This document shows, in pieces, positions 1-11,600 of a stretch of 64,000 nt of DNA. The notes under the pieces are model-generated. The model ran no database searches. It was not told the origin of the DNA and saw only the letters and a list, made by a program, of their open reading frames with translations. Each line of letters starts with the position of its first letter. Position 1 is the first letter of the stretch. Source of the DNA: Platycnemis pennipes (taxonomy: Eukaryota; Arthropoda; Insecta; Odonata; Platycnemididae); the NCBI GenBank assembly GCA_933228895.1, contig OW121848.1, positions 99,529,470 through 99,593,469 of the forward strand. Reading direction: 5' to 3'. Made by a program: the position numbers and the translations under genes.

Positions 1-2440
1 CTATGACCCCTTAGAGGGATGTTCTGACGTCCAAGCAAGACAATGGTTTTAATAATAGGCCTCAGCCTTTCACGATTTTCGGTAACTTGTCGAAGACGTT
101 CAAGGGGGGGGGGGGTGCATTAGACTACTTAAGGATAATTTCAGGCTTAACAAATCAATGGATCTCACTGATTTGGCTTAGAGGTGATTTGGAATGATTA
201 AAAAGCAAACAATAATGGTCCTCACTTTGAATTGCTCCTATTTCATGAAAGATAGGATCGTTCTTTGTTGGTTGCAAAGAGAGCAAATATGTATATAATT
301 TCCGTCTACCTACTAGTAAAGAGGGTAGCATAGGTGAAAATACATACTAGGTATCTTTCTACAAGGGTGGAGGTACTTGTGGGTATTTGTGGGTCACTAT
401 TTTTCTAACAGCCACTAATTGCAATTAACTTCAACATTGAATTAAAATGGTTTAATAGAGGAAGATGACATAAGAAATGATATTTAGAGACAAAAAGTGG
501 GATGAAAAGGTAGGATTGCCAAGGAACCCAAAGTAAAATTAGGAACATTAGAGGTATTCAGAAAAAGCACATTCAATTAGGTAGGTACCGGAGCAATCCA
601 ATGAATGTTACATTGAACATTAAGGTATTTCAGGAGTAATAATGAACTATTTAGTCAATTAGGTAGCATTTTCCACGAGCACTAGAAGTTAAGCATAGTT
701 GAAATGCAAATTTTCCTGAAAGATTCATTAGTAAGTACTATGCCAATAAGCCTCAACTAAACATTTACCAAGGTAATAGATGATGTTCAGACCCTGAGCA
801 TGCATTACCTACTATGCATTTATGACTGATGTAACTTAAATGAATTTCCTAAAATAGTTTAGTAGTCAGCCATATTCTGGCTAATGCATTAATTTCAATG
901 TGTGACAGAGGACTGTCATATTCCTCCAACAAAACCTAACCTCTTCATCTGAATGCATAAAAAACAGAGTTTGTGGCTTATAGTGGCAATGTTTACTCAG
1001 AACCGAATCAGGTTTACTCAGAACCGAAATCATTACATGGAAACGAAACATGAATTTTAGTGAAAAAATTAATCTTCTGACCACAACCATTCACTCATAA
1101 ATCAAAAATTAAAATAAGCAAAAGGTGACGCCCACCGAAAAAGCTGCTTTGATAACATTGACGTCATTTTCCTCCCGTCCTTGACTGCTTTTCAAGGAAG
1201 GGAAGGGAGTGGAGGGGGTGTTCTTGGAAGGTCGCAACTGTTCCTATTGGCAGAGTCAGCTGTGTCCCCCCCATTGCGATAAGGCAAAGTAGCTTCGCAG
1301 ACTCAGTTGTGATTGGACGAAGTCGATATACGTCAGAGGTTGCACCACACTCACTTTTCCAAAAGGGTTAAAAACATCAGTTTTTCGCCACTTATAACTG
1401 GAGAAATAATTGACAGATCAAAAAATGGAAAAATACGGGTCTTTTACCACATATATTTACAAACATTTATTTATATATACAAATATTTACACCATTTACT
1501 GCAACTTTTCAATGAATATATATTATATTGAGCATCTATTAGATATGATATGTCTCCATGGACAATGATTATTTTGAAAATATTTTGAAAAAATTTTGCA
1601 TAATAGATGTATTTCAGATAATAATCTGATATCCATCTTTTGAGATCTACTTCAATCATATTAAGCACAGCAGACATTTAAAATTTTAATAACAATAGAT
1701 TCACTATCACATGAACTCACCCAATGAAATATGGTTGAACCCATATTTTAAACGCATTAAATTGCTGTCTTTTCTCCATGCATTTACACAGAGTCCCTGA
1801 GGTAGCCTTGGTTGGAAATTTGTCATTAATAAAATTCCATTTTATTAAAATCGAAGAGAATGAGAAAGAAATTAAAGAGAAGATTTATTCAAATATGGAA
1901 ATGAATATCTTACTTCAGGCTATGGCAGTTTACTTCATATACCCTGAGAGCACAAAATTTGCAGCATACCTAATGTACACTCTATTTTAAACATCTACCT
2001 CTGTTGTACACCATATCTAGACATTAACTAGGGTTTACATTATATATAATACAAAATTTGAGCTCTCAGGGCATATATTTATTTTAAGTATCAAAAAAAT
2101 CTTCCTAATTCTTCATCAATGCCATTAATAGAAATGCCTTGGTCATTAGGCTTGGTAAATTAAAATGACCAAGGTAAAAATTCCCAAAGAGAAACCTTGT
2201 ATTTCATAACCAAGTATTCACTTCATATAATTAAAATCAATCATTAGCGTGAATTTTTTCTCTAATTGCATTCTACATATTTACCTAATAACAAATTTCA
2301 AAATCTATGACCACAGTTAGAACCTAATGAATGTTAACCAATTGGTTAGCTTGAGCTTGAGAACCAACTAACAATTAGACCTTCAGGACAAAGATGAGTG
2401 GGGATGATCCATCCACACTTCATTTGCATAAAAATCCTCA
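1..2440. other. Gene-free left flank
   Basis: I see no exon or recognisable transposon protein here. The open frames are short and AT-rich and resemble no family I know. Visible structure is limited to a run of 12 G at 104-115, a GC-richer patch at 1140-1330 listed separately, and a short inverted motif near 2132-2170 (CCTTGGTCATT against AATGACCAAGG). It could be intergenic DNA or an intron of a gene to the left. Confidence 0.5.
1140..1335. promoter_or_regulatory. Promoter-like patch with CRE and CCAAT boxes
   Basis: A GC-richer patch in AT-rich surroundings holds a full palindromic CRE (TGACGTCA, 1159-1166), a pyrimidine/purine-rich block, and two ATTGG motifs (inverted CCAAT boxes) near 1237 and 1313. 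This combination is typical of TATA-less housekeeping promoters. No coding exon was recognised on either side, so the target gene is unknown and the call rests on motifs alone. Confidence 0.25.
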
Positions 2441-3192
2441 TTTACATGATCATCCAAAATTTGCTCATTCGAAACAGGCACAAAAATATTTTATGCCTAG
2501 TACCTAATGATAGTGAAGGCACAAGGTTTGACCTGGGAGTGGATTGAGTGCCTGACATGTCGTGTCGACATTGAGTGCCATTAAGTGCCTGACAGCACCA
2601 AGTTTCAGGGGGTTCGCACTCGCACCACATTGTGTGGGGGATTGGAAGCACCAACGGTAGGGGAGAGGAATATCTTATGTCTACAGAGTTACATATACTC
2701 AACAAAGGATCACAACCTACCTTTGCAAATAGTATTAGACAGGAGGTGATAGATATTACACTGTGCACCAGTTCTCTGCTGCACAGGATTGATGGGTGGA
2801 GTATGTCAGGGGATATAACTTTGTCAGACTGAAAGACTGTTCTACAGATGGCAAGACTCCATAAAATCCCATCAAAAGACTCATAAGCGGGAGTGGGGTC
2901 TCTGCTGCTTCCCTCGGGAGACTTCACATCTTCCGACAAGGAAGAGCTAAAGCTAATGCTGGAGACCCACTTTCCAGGCTTCAGGTAGTTGAAGGAGATG
3001 CATTATGGGATGAATGCCATCTGTGTGGCTTGGATGGAATGGAGACTTTCCTCCAGCATCGCGACGTACACAGTTACAAAATGGGCATTCATGAGTTTTA
3101 GCCCCTTTAAGGCTGCTGGGGAGGATGGGGTATTTCCTGCACTCCTTTAGGAAGGGCAGGATCTGCTCCTCCTTCCAATGGTAAGAATATTT

Positions 3193-3432
3193 TGTTCCTG
3201 CCTGGGCTATGATTATGATCCAAAAGCCTGGAGTATCACGAAGGTGTTTTTCATACCTAAACCGGGTAAGACTGTTCCTGCCTGGGCTATGATTATGATC
3301 CAAAAGCCTGGAGTATCACGAAGGTGTTTTTCATACCTAAACCGGGTAAGACTGTTCCTGCCTGGGCTATGATTATGATCCAAAAGCCTGGAGTATCACC
3401 AAGGTGTTTTTCATACCTAAACCAGGTAAGAC
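3193..3432 (+). repeat. Three tandem copies of an 80 bp unit inside the LINE
   Basis: Units begin at 3193, 3273 and 3353, each starting TGTTCCTGCCTGGGC and ending in the codons for the KPGK reverse transcriptase motif. The first two copies are almost identical and the third differs at only a couple of bases. The unit length (80) is not a multiple of three, so the triplication breaks the reading frame. Confidence 0.95.
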
Positions 3433-5100
3433 AGACTACACAAGAGCAGACTCCTTTCGAGGAATCAGTCTCATGTCTTTTCTATTGAAGACACTGGAAA
3501 AGATAGTGGACAGGTACATAAGGGATGGACCATTAAGGGATCACCCCCTGCACCTGCATCAACATGCATACCAGAAGGGAAAGTCGGTGGAGACAGCGCT
3601 CCACAATCTTGCTAGCAGGATTGAGGGAGTGCTGGAACATGTAATGTACGGACTGGGGGCATTTCTTGAAGACAAAGGAGCATTTAATATCACGTCCTTT
3701 GCTCAAAGCTGCATTGCAGCAGGAAGACGTGGCCTCCATGCTCTTATTATTAGGTGGATTAGGTACATGTTGGAACAGAGAACTGTCAAGGTAGTCCTGA
3801 GAGATAGTTCAATGAAGGTAGCTATAACACGAGGGTACCCTCAGGGGGGTTTATCTCCAGTCCTCTGGAACATAGTAGTTGAGAGTCTTCTTTCAAGACA
3901 GAATAATACTGGCGTATACCCTCAAGGATACGCAGATGATGTGGTTATACTCATCACTGGAAAGTACCTTGATACTGTCTCCAGACTCATGCAGAAAGCT
4001 CTGGATGAGCAATGGGTTGGTGTGCCGAAACAGGGTTAACTGTAAATCCGGAGAAAACCAAGATTGTATTGTTTAACAATAGAAGGAAAATGGTGGGTTT
4101 TAGACCTCCCTCTTTGGAGGATAAAGTTCTATGCTCCTCATCATCAGTTAAGTACCTTAGGGTTATTTTGGACTCCAAGCTTAACTGGGGAGAGGATTTG
4201 GAAACAAAGGCAAAGAAAGTCTGGGCCTCGTTATGGATATTTAGAAGGGCCCTTGGTAAAACATAGGGGCTTTGGAACAGCCAAAAGCCATTAACTGGAT
4301 TTATACAGCAGTCATTAAGCCTGGTTTCATGCACTGCTCTATAGTTTGGTGGAAGAGGGCCTGGCAGAAAACTGCAGGGAATAAACTAAACCACCTTCAC
4401 AGCCTTCAACCTCCTGTATGGGCATTTCAGGGGCAAGGAGAACAACCCCAACTCTGGCACTAGAAACTCTGCTGAACCTCGTTCCACTTCATGTGGAAGC
4501 AGAGGTTCAGGTAAGGACAGCAGCTTATCATCTCGAATGTAAAGGTCCTTTGGTCACAGACAAGTTTGTATGGAGCTCATGATGTCAAGTCCCATCCTCA
4601 AGATGGGCAGTGGTGGAATGATAGCCAGGTTCAAGCAATCACCCCTCTATTTCAGCATTTCAGGACCCGCTTCCCTGATGTATGGTATACAGATGGCTCC
4701 AGGAAAGAGGGAAGAGTAGGAGCAGGGGTCTACAACTGTATCACACCAAGGAAGCTCTCAATCCCTCTGGGAAAATATGGTACGGTGTGCCAGGCAGAGG
4801 TATAGGCACTTCTGACTGGCACATACGCTATTAAAGAAATCAGTGTGTTCAACTGGCCAATACACATATGCACCAATAGTCAGGCAGCTCTTTAGTAGCT
4901 GACATCACCATGGTGCAAATCACAGCTGCTGCAGGAGTGTCACAGGGTACTCAATGAGAAGGTAGATGCCACAAGGTGGTACTTTTCTCGGTACCTGGTC
5001 ATGCAGGCATATCCGGAAATGAGATGGCTGATGAGCTGGCAAAGTCTGGATCCGGCTGCAATTCAATTGGACCAGAGCTACTTCAATAGGGATAGGGGAA
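3404..5100 (+). pseudogene. Broken LINE reverse transcriptase/RNase H ORF
   Basis: The longest surviving piece (3404-4039, about 211 codons) spans the RT fingers and palm up to and past YADD. It is then frameshifted: the next frame (4012-4266) continues with GLTVNPEKTKIVLFNNRRK, the usual continuation after YADD. A third piece (about 4566-4805) carries the first RNase H motif TDGS and stops at a TAG in 'CQAEV*ALLTGTYAI'. The last RNase H motif follows in another frame near 4995. At least three breaks make it non-functional. It has no link to the neighbouring host genes. Confidence 0.75.
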
Positions 5101-5899
5101 ATTAGAATGTGGGGCTTAGCCTGGCATTCTGAGATTTGGCAAACCATACCAAGCCGCAAACAGGCCAAATTACATATAGGGGAACCTAGGCCTGGGCTTG
5201 CCAAAAGACTTCTGTCACTGAACAGGAGTCAATTATGAACGGTAGTGGGACTCCTTACCAGGCAATACCAACTGATGAGGCACCTACACCTCCTGGGAAT
5301 CATAGATTCACCCAGATGCAGGTGGTACAAAGAAGAGGATAAAACTACATCCCACATACTGAGTGCCCCGTTGTGATGAGGAATCAAAATAGGTACCTGG
5401 GCACACCATTTTTGTAACCCAGAGAGGTAAAGGAGATCCCCATGGGGGACCTGCTGGCCTTCAGCAGAGCAATTGGCCTCTATGAGTGATTTCTCCAGAA
5501 GGGTGGTTAGCAGCATGTATCAATAGGTCTAAGTGCCCCAGTGCCTCCGTTGAGAGGAATTCCACCACAATAACAATCTACTTTAATCACTATCATTAGG
5601 AATCTATATTGTTATACATGTATAAATGTTCACAGGAAATTTGCAATGCGAGATAAAAATAAAGCTGCGTCACAGGCGTGAAAAAGTATATAGGCACATA
5701 AATAAAGACACTCTCAAAAATGGTTTCCCGATATTTAGGTGGTCACTACCACCTTTCTCGAAGGAGAGGAAAGAACTGACTGAGGGCGAAAGGCAGGTTG
5801 AGGAAACAAGTGAAGGGTAGAAGTAAGGGAAAAGAGGGGTAAAGATGAGGGGGGAGGGAAGGGGTATGAGAAAATGAGAGAAAGCCAAACGGCTCCTTT

Positions 5900-6695
5900 C
5901 TTGAGCCCTGTTGATTACCGGTTTGAGGAAAGCATGGAAGAGCCAAATTGCTCCAACATTTTAAGTTGGAGAGGAGACGCTGAAGGTGGGAGGGAAGACA
6001 GTGTGTCCACCTTGAAAAAACTATTAAAGTGGGATTAGTGGGAGGTGGCATGTACGGCTACCGGGAGATAATAAGAATGGGAGGAGGGATTATTGCAGGA
6101 AGAGTGGTGACCATTCATGCGGATGCATAGCGGGGTGGTGGAGAGGCAAATGTAGAAATTGGGACAGAATTGGCGGAATAGAAGGTAGACAGTATTTTCA
6201 GTGGTGCAGGAAGGTGAAGGTATGGAGGGAAGCAAAAAAGAGAGGAATTGTTTGGGGAGAAGCTGGGTGATAAGGATAGGACAGGTATTGCATCTCGCAT
6301 GATTGCAGGGGGAAGGGCGTGTTTTGGGAGGGAGATGAAATTTGGACAGAGGTCTGGTGGTTCTCAGAACACCTGAGAGGTTGGGGGGACGTTTGAAGGT
6401 AAGATATGGGCATTTAGGGAAAATATTTGTGGTGGTGAGGTTATCAGACAGGATAGGGAATAGATCTATGAGGATGTGTTTAAGGGACAGAATACCAGAG
6501 AAGTAGGTTGTGCACAAGAAGAGGTTGTCCTTGGTTTGGCGAGGAGGGGTTATGGGGGAGTGAGGTTTGTTGGAGATTTTTTTGTTGAGAAGGTGCACAG
6601 GGTATCCTCTTCAGAGGAGAGACCTGTGTAGGTTAGCAAGGAATCTATTAAGGGAGTCTGGGTTATTGCAAATACGGAGGTCATGAATGGATAAG
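5900..6695 (-). mobile_element. 5'-truncated Penelope-like element, inverted copy
   Basis: Read on the - strand, 6690 down to about 6035 encodes the C-terminal third of a Penelope-like protein: the RT tail (LNKKISNKPHSPITPP), then FPKCPYLTFKRPPNLSGVLR, then CNHARCNTCPILI and CTTENTVYLLFRQFCPNFYI, ending at RMNGHHSSCNNPSSHS. The C-x4-C-x2-C pattern followed by a YLL...C...YIG-like stretch matches the linker and GIY-YIG-like endonuclease region of Penelope elements. The copy begins at the position corresponding to about 7405 of the + copy, so it lacks the catalytic RT core. Its 3' tail continues to roughly 5900. Confidence 0.75.
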
Positions 6696-6696
6696 G

Positions 6697-8100
6697 ATGA
6701 GATTTTCACCCACGGAACGCATCTCCGCCTTTGTAGATTTTTATCTTCAACCTCTAGTCCATGGTCTCTCCTCCTACATCAAAGATACCTACCACTTCCT
6801 TGACCGCCAGTATTCCACTCCACTTCCCAATGATCATGAGATCATTATGGCCACCATTGACATTACCTCTCTCTATACTTCTGTTTCTCACTCGGAAGGC
6901 CTCTCCTCTCTCCACCATTTCTTAAACCAACGTTCTACTCCAAACACTCCTAACACTGACTTCATTCTTGACCTTGTCAACTTCATCCTTACTCACAATT
7001 CCTTTTCCTTTAACAACCCATTCTACCTTCAAACTAGCGGCTGTGCCATGGGAAGCAGGTTTTAGTCCCTCTTATTCCAACCTCTTCCTCGCCTTCCTTG
7101 AAGAATCCTTTCTAGCCACATGCCTCCTCAAGCCCCTTCTCTGGCTCCACTATATTGATGACATTTTTCTCCTTTAGCCACACGACACCCATTCCCTAAA
7201 CTCATTTCTCGCCTCTCTCAACGCTTCCTCCACAGTTTTCTTCACACCACATATCTCCTCTTCTAACATTACCTTCCTTGATATCGATATCTCCTTTCCA
7301 AAAACAAATTTAACACATATGTTCACAACTGTACCAACTAATAAACAACAATACCTCCACTACAATAGCTACCATCCCTACCACAGCAAAACATCCTTAC
7401 TTTACTCCTTTTCCATTCGTGGCCACCGTATATGCAATAACCAAGACTCCCTAAATAGATTCCTTACTAATCTACACCAGTCTCTCCTCCGAAGAGGATA
7501 CCCTGAGCATCTTCTCAACAAAAAAATCTCCAACAAACCTCACTCCCCCATAACCTCTCCTCGCAAAACCAGACATCTCCTTGTGCACAACCTAGTTCCC
7601 TGGTATTCTGTCCCTCAAACACATCCTCAAAGATATATTCCCTATCCTGTCTGATAACCTCACCACCACAAATATTTTCCCTAAATGCCCATATCTTACC
7701 TTCAAACGTCCCCCCAACCTATCAGGTATTCTGAGAACCACCCCTCTGTCCAAATCCCATCTCCCTCCCAAAACACCCTCTTACTCTTGCAATCACGCCA
7801 GATGCAAAACCTGTCCTATCCTTATCACCCAGCTTCTCCCCAAACAATTCCTCTCTTTTTTGCTTCCCTCCATGCCTTCAATTTCCTGCACCACTGAAAA
7901 TACTGTCTACCTTCTATTCCGCCAATTCTGTCCCGATTTCTACATTGGCCTCTCCACCACCCCGCTATTCATCCGCATGAATGGTCACCGCTCTTCCTGC
8001 AATAATCCCTCCTCCCATTCTTATTCTCTCCCGGTAGCCATACATACATGCCTCCTCCCACGAATCCAACTTTAATAGTTGTTTGTATGTACTACTATTT
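6697..8100 (+). mobile_element. Penelope-like element, main copy (5' truncated)
   Basis: The first frame (6697-7065) encodes FSPTERISAFVDFYLQPLV and then TIDITSLYTSV, the Penelope RT motif with its catalytic Asp. After a frameshift, LHYIDDIFLLW near 7150 is the second catalytic box. The tail matches the inverted copy at 5900-6695 and ends near the PVAIH motif about 8045. The ORF is split among at least three frames and carries a TAG after the YIDD box, so it is dead. The missing N-terminus and the head-to-head inverted partner match the way these elements commonly insert. The 3' end lies about 460 bp upstream of the NOL10 ATG. Confidence 0.8.
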
Positions 8101-8556
8101 TAACACATTAACTTTTAATTGTAACTTTTATACTTGATGAATGGTAAATCTAAACAAATTATTATTTTTTACACCCTTTGAATTACAAACCTGACAGCGT
8201 TTTGCTTCTCCTGTCCGTTATTCCCGACTTTTTCTACGGCGGATTGCTTGAGCCAAGGGAGTAAAGAGTTGCAGGTAGTTTCCTTACACCCCAAGATAAA
8301 AAAACCCAAGGCCAGGGCTTTCATGAAAGCAATCTATATTGCATGGATTAAAGAGTTTTATCGAACGCAAATTTTTAAGCAACACTTTGTGAGAACTCAA
8401 ACTGACTCTGCTAGAGGCGGTATAAATCAACCAATAGGATAAGACATCCTAAAATTGTGAAAACAAAAGAAACTTGAAAATAATTGAAATGCAAGTTTCG
8501 CCAATTTGCACGTGTGTCAATGTTTTCGAAAAAATTGGATAAAATAAAGGATAAAA
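8101..8556 (+). promoter_or_regulatory. NOL10 upstream region and 5' UTR
   Basis: The interval between the Penelope 3' end and the NOL10 start codon must contain the transcription start. A CCAAT motif is visible near 8430. There is no convincing TATA box. The base just before the ATG gives an A at -3, a good initiation context. The exact start site cannot be told from sequence. Confidence 0.4.
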
Positions 8557-8622
8557 ATGCAGGTTTCAGATCCTAACAATGTGAAAATATATAATTTAAG
8601 TGCAGGAAAGTCATTGCCTGAG
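8557..8622 (+). CDS. NOL10: NOL10 exon 1 (start codon)
   Basis: The exon is too short for ordinary ORF finding but encodes [19 protein letters not shown], which aligns with the conserved NOL10 N-terminus. It ends in phase 0 before a GTATTA donor. Exon 2 at 8715-8760 continues [15 protein letters not shown]. Confidence 0.93.
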
Positions 8623-11600
8623 GTATTATTTTATGTGAATGTTTGAGGCATTATATTTTACGAAATTAAGCGAATCGGTTTACTAATCATGTCGTTTTAT
8701 ATAACATTTTCCAGTGGCTTTCTGACAGAAAGAAGCGAGCGTTGCTTAAAAAGGATGTGGGTACGTTTCTTTCTTGATCGTTAATGATGATGAAAATGGA
8801 TCAAATTTAAGATAAAATGTATAATCGTAATTTTGCTATCCTCTCCAAGACTACCGAATTCACGTATATATTGATGTGTTTTCGTGTACCCGATAACTAT
8901 TTGGTTACCTCTCTCCACTACAGTGGAATTAAGATAACCACATGCATTATAGTTGATATATCCCAAAAAAGTGGACTGTTGAAGTTTCCGCATTGTGTAT
9001 GGTTGACTTTTACTTAGAGAATGTATTTACCAGTGACTTTCTTCTTATCCTACCAGATGTTCGGCGGAGAATTGAACTTATCCAAGACTTTGAAATGCCA
9101 GGAGTTAGTACAAATGTCAGAGTGTCTCCGGATGGACAGTACATTTTGGCTACAGGAATATATAAACCAAGAGTGAGGTGCTATGATGTTAACAATTTGT
9201 CGATGAAATTTGAAAGGTGCTTCGATTCAGAAGTCGTAACGTTCGAGATACTTTCGGAAGACTATAGTAAGGTGAGCGTGATAAATTGTGTAAATTCTGA
9301 ATATTGTTCATTATATCAGTTGGTAATTATATTTTTCTTTGATTTCCAGTTAGTTTTCCTTCATTGTGATCGCTACGTTGAGTTCCACGCTGCTCACGGT
9401 AGATACTGCCGCCTAAGAATTCCAAAATTCGGCAGAGATATGGTATATCATGACAGGACGTGTGATCTCTACGTTGTTGGAGCTAGGTCTGTAGAATTTT
9501 TTGTGAGTTTTGTTTTGAAGTCTAAATTCTGTAATGATTTCAGTTCTTGTTGTATTATTTTTCAGTCATGAAGCGTACCGACTGAATTTAGAGCGAGGAC
9601 AATTTTTGGCACCACTACAAACAGATGCCAGTGAAATAAATGTCGTGAAAACGAATGATTATCATCATTTAGTTCTTTTGGGTACCGCTGAGGGAAAGGT
9701 TGAAGCATGGGATCCAAGGTCTCGATCCAGAGCAGGGATTCTTGATGTTGCTCTTCCCTGTATTGCAAGTGGGACCGAGTAAGTGCTAATACAATTTATA
9801 AGAGGTCCTAAATATCTCATGACTATGTGAAGGCGCCCTTTGTGACAACATCTGTTTGCATCACTTGCTGTGGTAGTCAGCTTGCCAGAGTGAACTCCTA
9901 ACTTTGTGCCTCAAGATTTCACTGAAAAATTACCTGCATTTGGTGGCAGTTCTAATGCCCACTTGTTTCCCATTCGCTTGGCATATTTTCTCCATCCTGC
10001 AACCTTGTCATGCCTTGGAGGCCTATTGCTTTACACTCTTATTCCCCTTAAACTAAGCTTTGAAACTTACAAAATAATATTGTGAGTCTTATGAGGGAAA
10101 AACTTTTACTGACCTTAAGTAAAATTGACTATCAGTGGACAGTAATCATCATCCAGTGAATTAGTGGTGAGTGGTCATTTATTTGTGTCGGTGGAAGTGA
10201 GATATGGGCAAATGAAAGGAATGGGATGAGTGGAAAGAGATGGAGAAAACTGGAAGGTGGACATCACCACTGTACGAATGGAGATATTATTGAATCATTG
10301 GTCGTTGATGATCATTATTCACACAAATTTGTAAAGATTTTATGACACTTCAGTACTCTTGATGGGGAGAATATCTCATCCTCTTTCATCCAATTGTATT
10401 AATTGTTTTGTGACTACATATGAAGTATCCCCTTTTTGCCCCTCTTTGTCACCACCTTACCACAGTTTATTTTGAATTTCAATTTTCTTTGTAGTTATTT
10501 TAAGTTTCTTCACTGGAAAACTACATGACATGCAGTACTTACAAAAGAGAAAATTCTTTTAAGCTTTCCTGAACCAGATTAGCTACAATCTTCCTGGGGT
10601 CATTGCGACTACGCACATATAAACCTCATGCTTAGCAAAACTAATAAAGGTACAATGCTCTTCCATTGGCACATATTTACCTTAATATTTAATTAGTAGT
10701 CTGCTCCTCATTTCTGCAATGCTTCAGCTAAATTTACCCATGGGGAGACAGAACTAAAAACTTTGTGATTTACATTTTATTTGGACTGCACAACTGATTT
10801 TAGCCACCATCAGGTAATAATGGCCTCGTGGCTGAAGCTGGTTGTACTGTCCAAATACACTGAGGGCATTGTAATGTTGCTTGACTGGTTTGGCTCTATT
10901 TTACAATGAATAGATTCCCATAAGTTCACTAATTCATCAAGAATTAACTTCATACACCCTTGAATTGTAAATGAGAAGTCCTGACAACTTTGTTTTTCTA
11001 TCTTTTAATTGCCAATTAATTTCCAAAAGGTTGTGCGATCTCTAGTTTCCTATGCTAAAAATTACTTTTCTCTAAGCTACTATTCACCTTATTTTCTCAT
11101 CACATGGTGATTATTCAAAAGTTTTTCCACGTGAGAAATTAAGCTAGTAGCCCTGCAGAATGTACGAACTGTGGATTTATTTTTTCTGGGTTGTATTTAA
11201 ATACATCCTATGTAGCTTTTTTCCTACGTCCTTCCCCTTAAAGGCAATACTCAGGTCTGAATAATCCTTCCTTTCCGGTTTTTCTCTTCCTCCTTAATAG
11301 GAGATCTCATGTTATCACTCATGTTCTATTTGATTTATCACAGAGTTCCTTCTGCCTCATCATGTTTTATTCCCAGTCCCATTCACTTGTCACATTGTTT
11401 CTTTTAATTTAGATGATGTCCTAGTCCCAATTTCATGAAGTTCTTTTCTGTCATCCTCTCATCTTTTCTTTATGTATATCCTTAAATCTGTAGCTTTCTT
11501 GTTTTGACTTTCCTAGATGGCACTGTTCTTCTGAATCACCCAAGAGCTCTTTTGCATTTCTGAAATATATGTGCTGCATCCTAGCCCTATTTGATATTTT

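Larger units (their letters stand above)
2530..5565 (+). mobile_element. Decayed R1/LOA/I-type LINE with RNase H
   Basis: A degenerate non-LTR retrotransposon lies in the + orientation. Near 3095 a frame reads SFSPFKAAGEDGVFPALL, the start of the reverse transcriptase domain. At 3404-4039 come FFIPKPGKTDYTRADSFRGI, RGYPQGGLSPVLWN and the catalytic box GYADDVV. An RNase H domain follows, with YTDGSRKEGRVGAGVYN near 4690 and PGHAGISGNEMADELAKSG near 4995. An RNase H after a YADD reverse transcriptase points to the R1/LOA/I group. The endonuclease region is missing or unrecognisable. A 43 bp stretch at 5521-5560 recurs at 51487-51529, which suggests it is the family's 3' end. Exact ends are approximate. 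Confidence 0.8.

Noticed and set aside
2442..2939. 165-codon open frame on the - strand
   Set aside because: It is antisense to the decayed LINE at 2530-5565 and shows no domain; the + strand reads LINE reverse transcriptase sequence.
3193..3432. CRISPR-like or satellite array
   Set aside because: Three direct 80 bp copies with no spacers, and the unit is LINE coding sequence.
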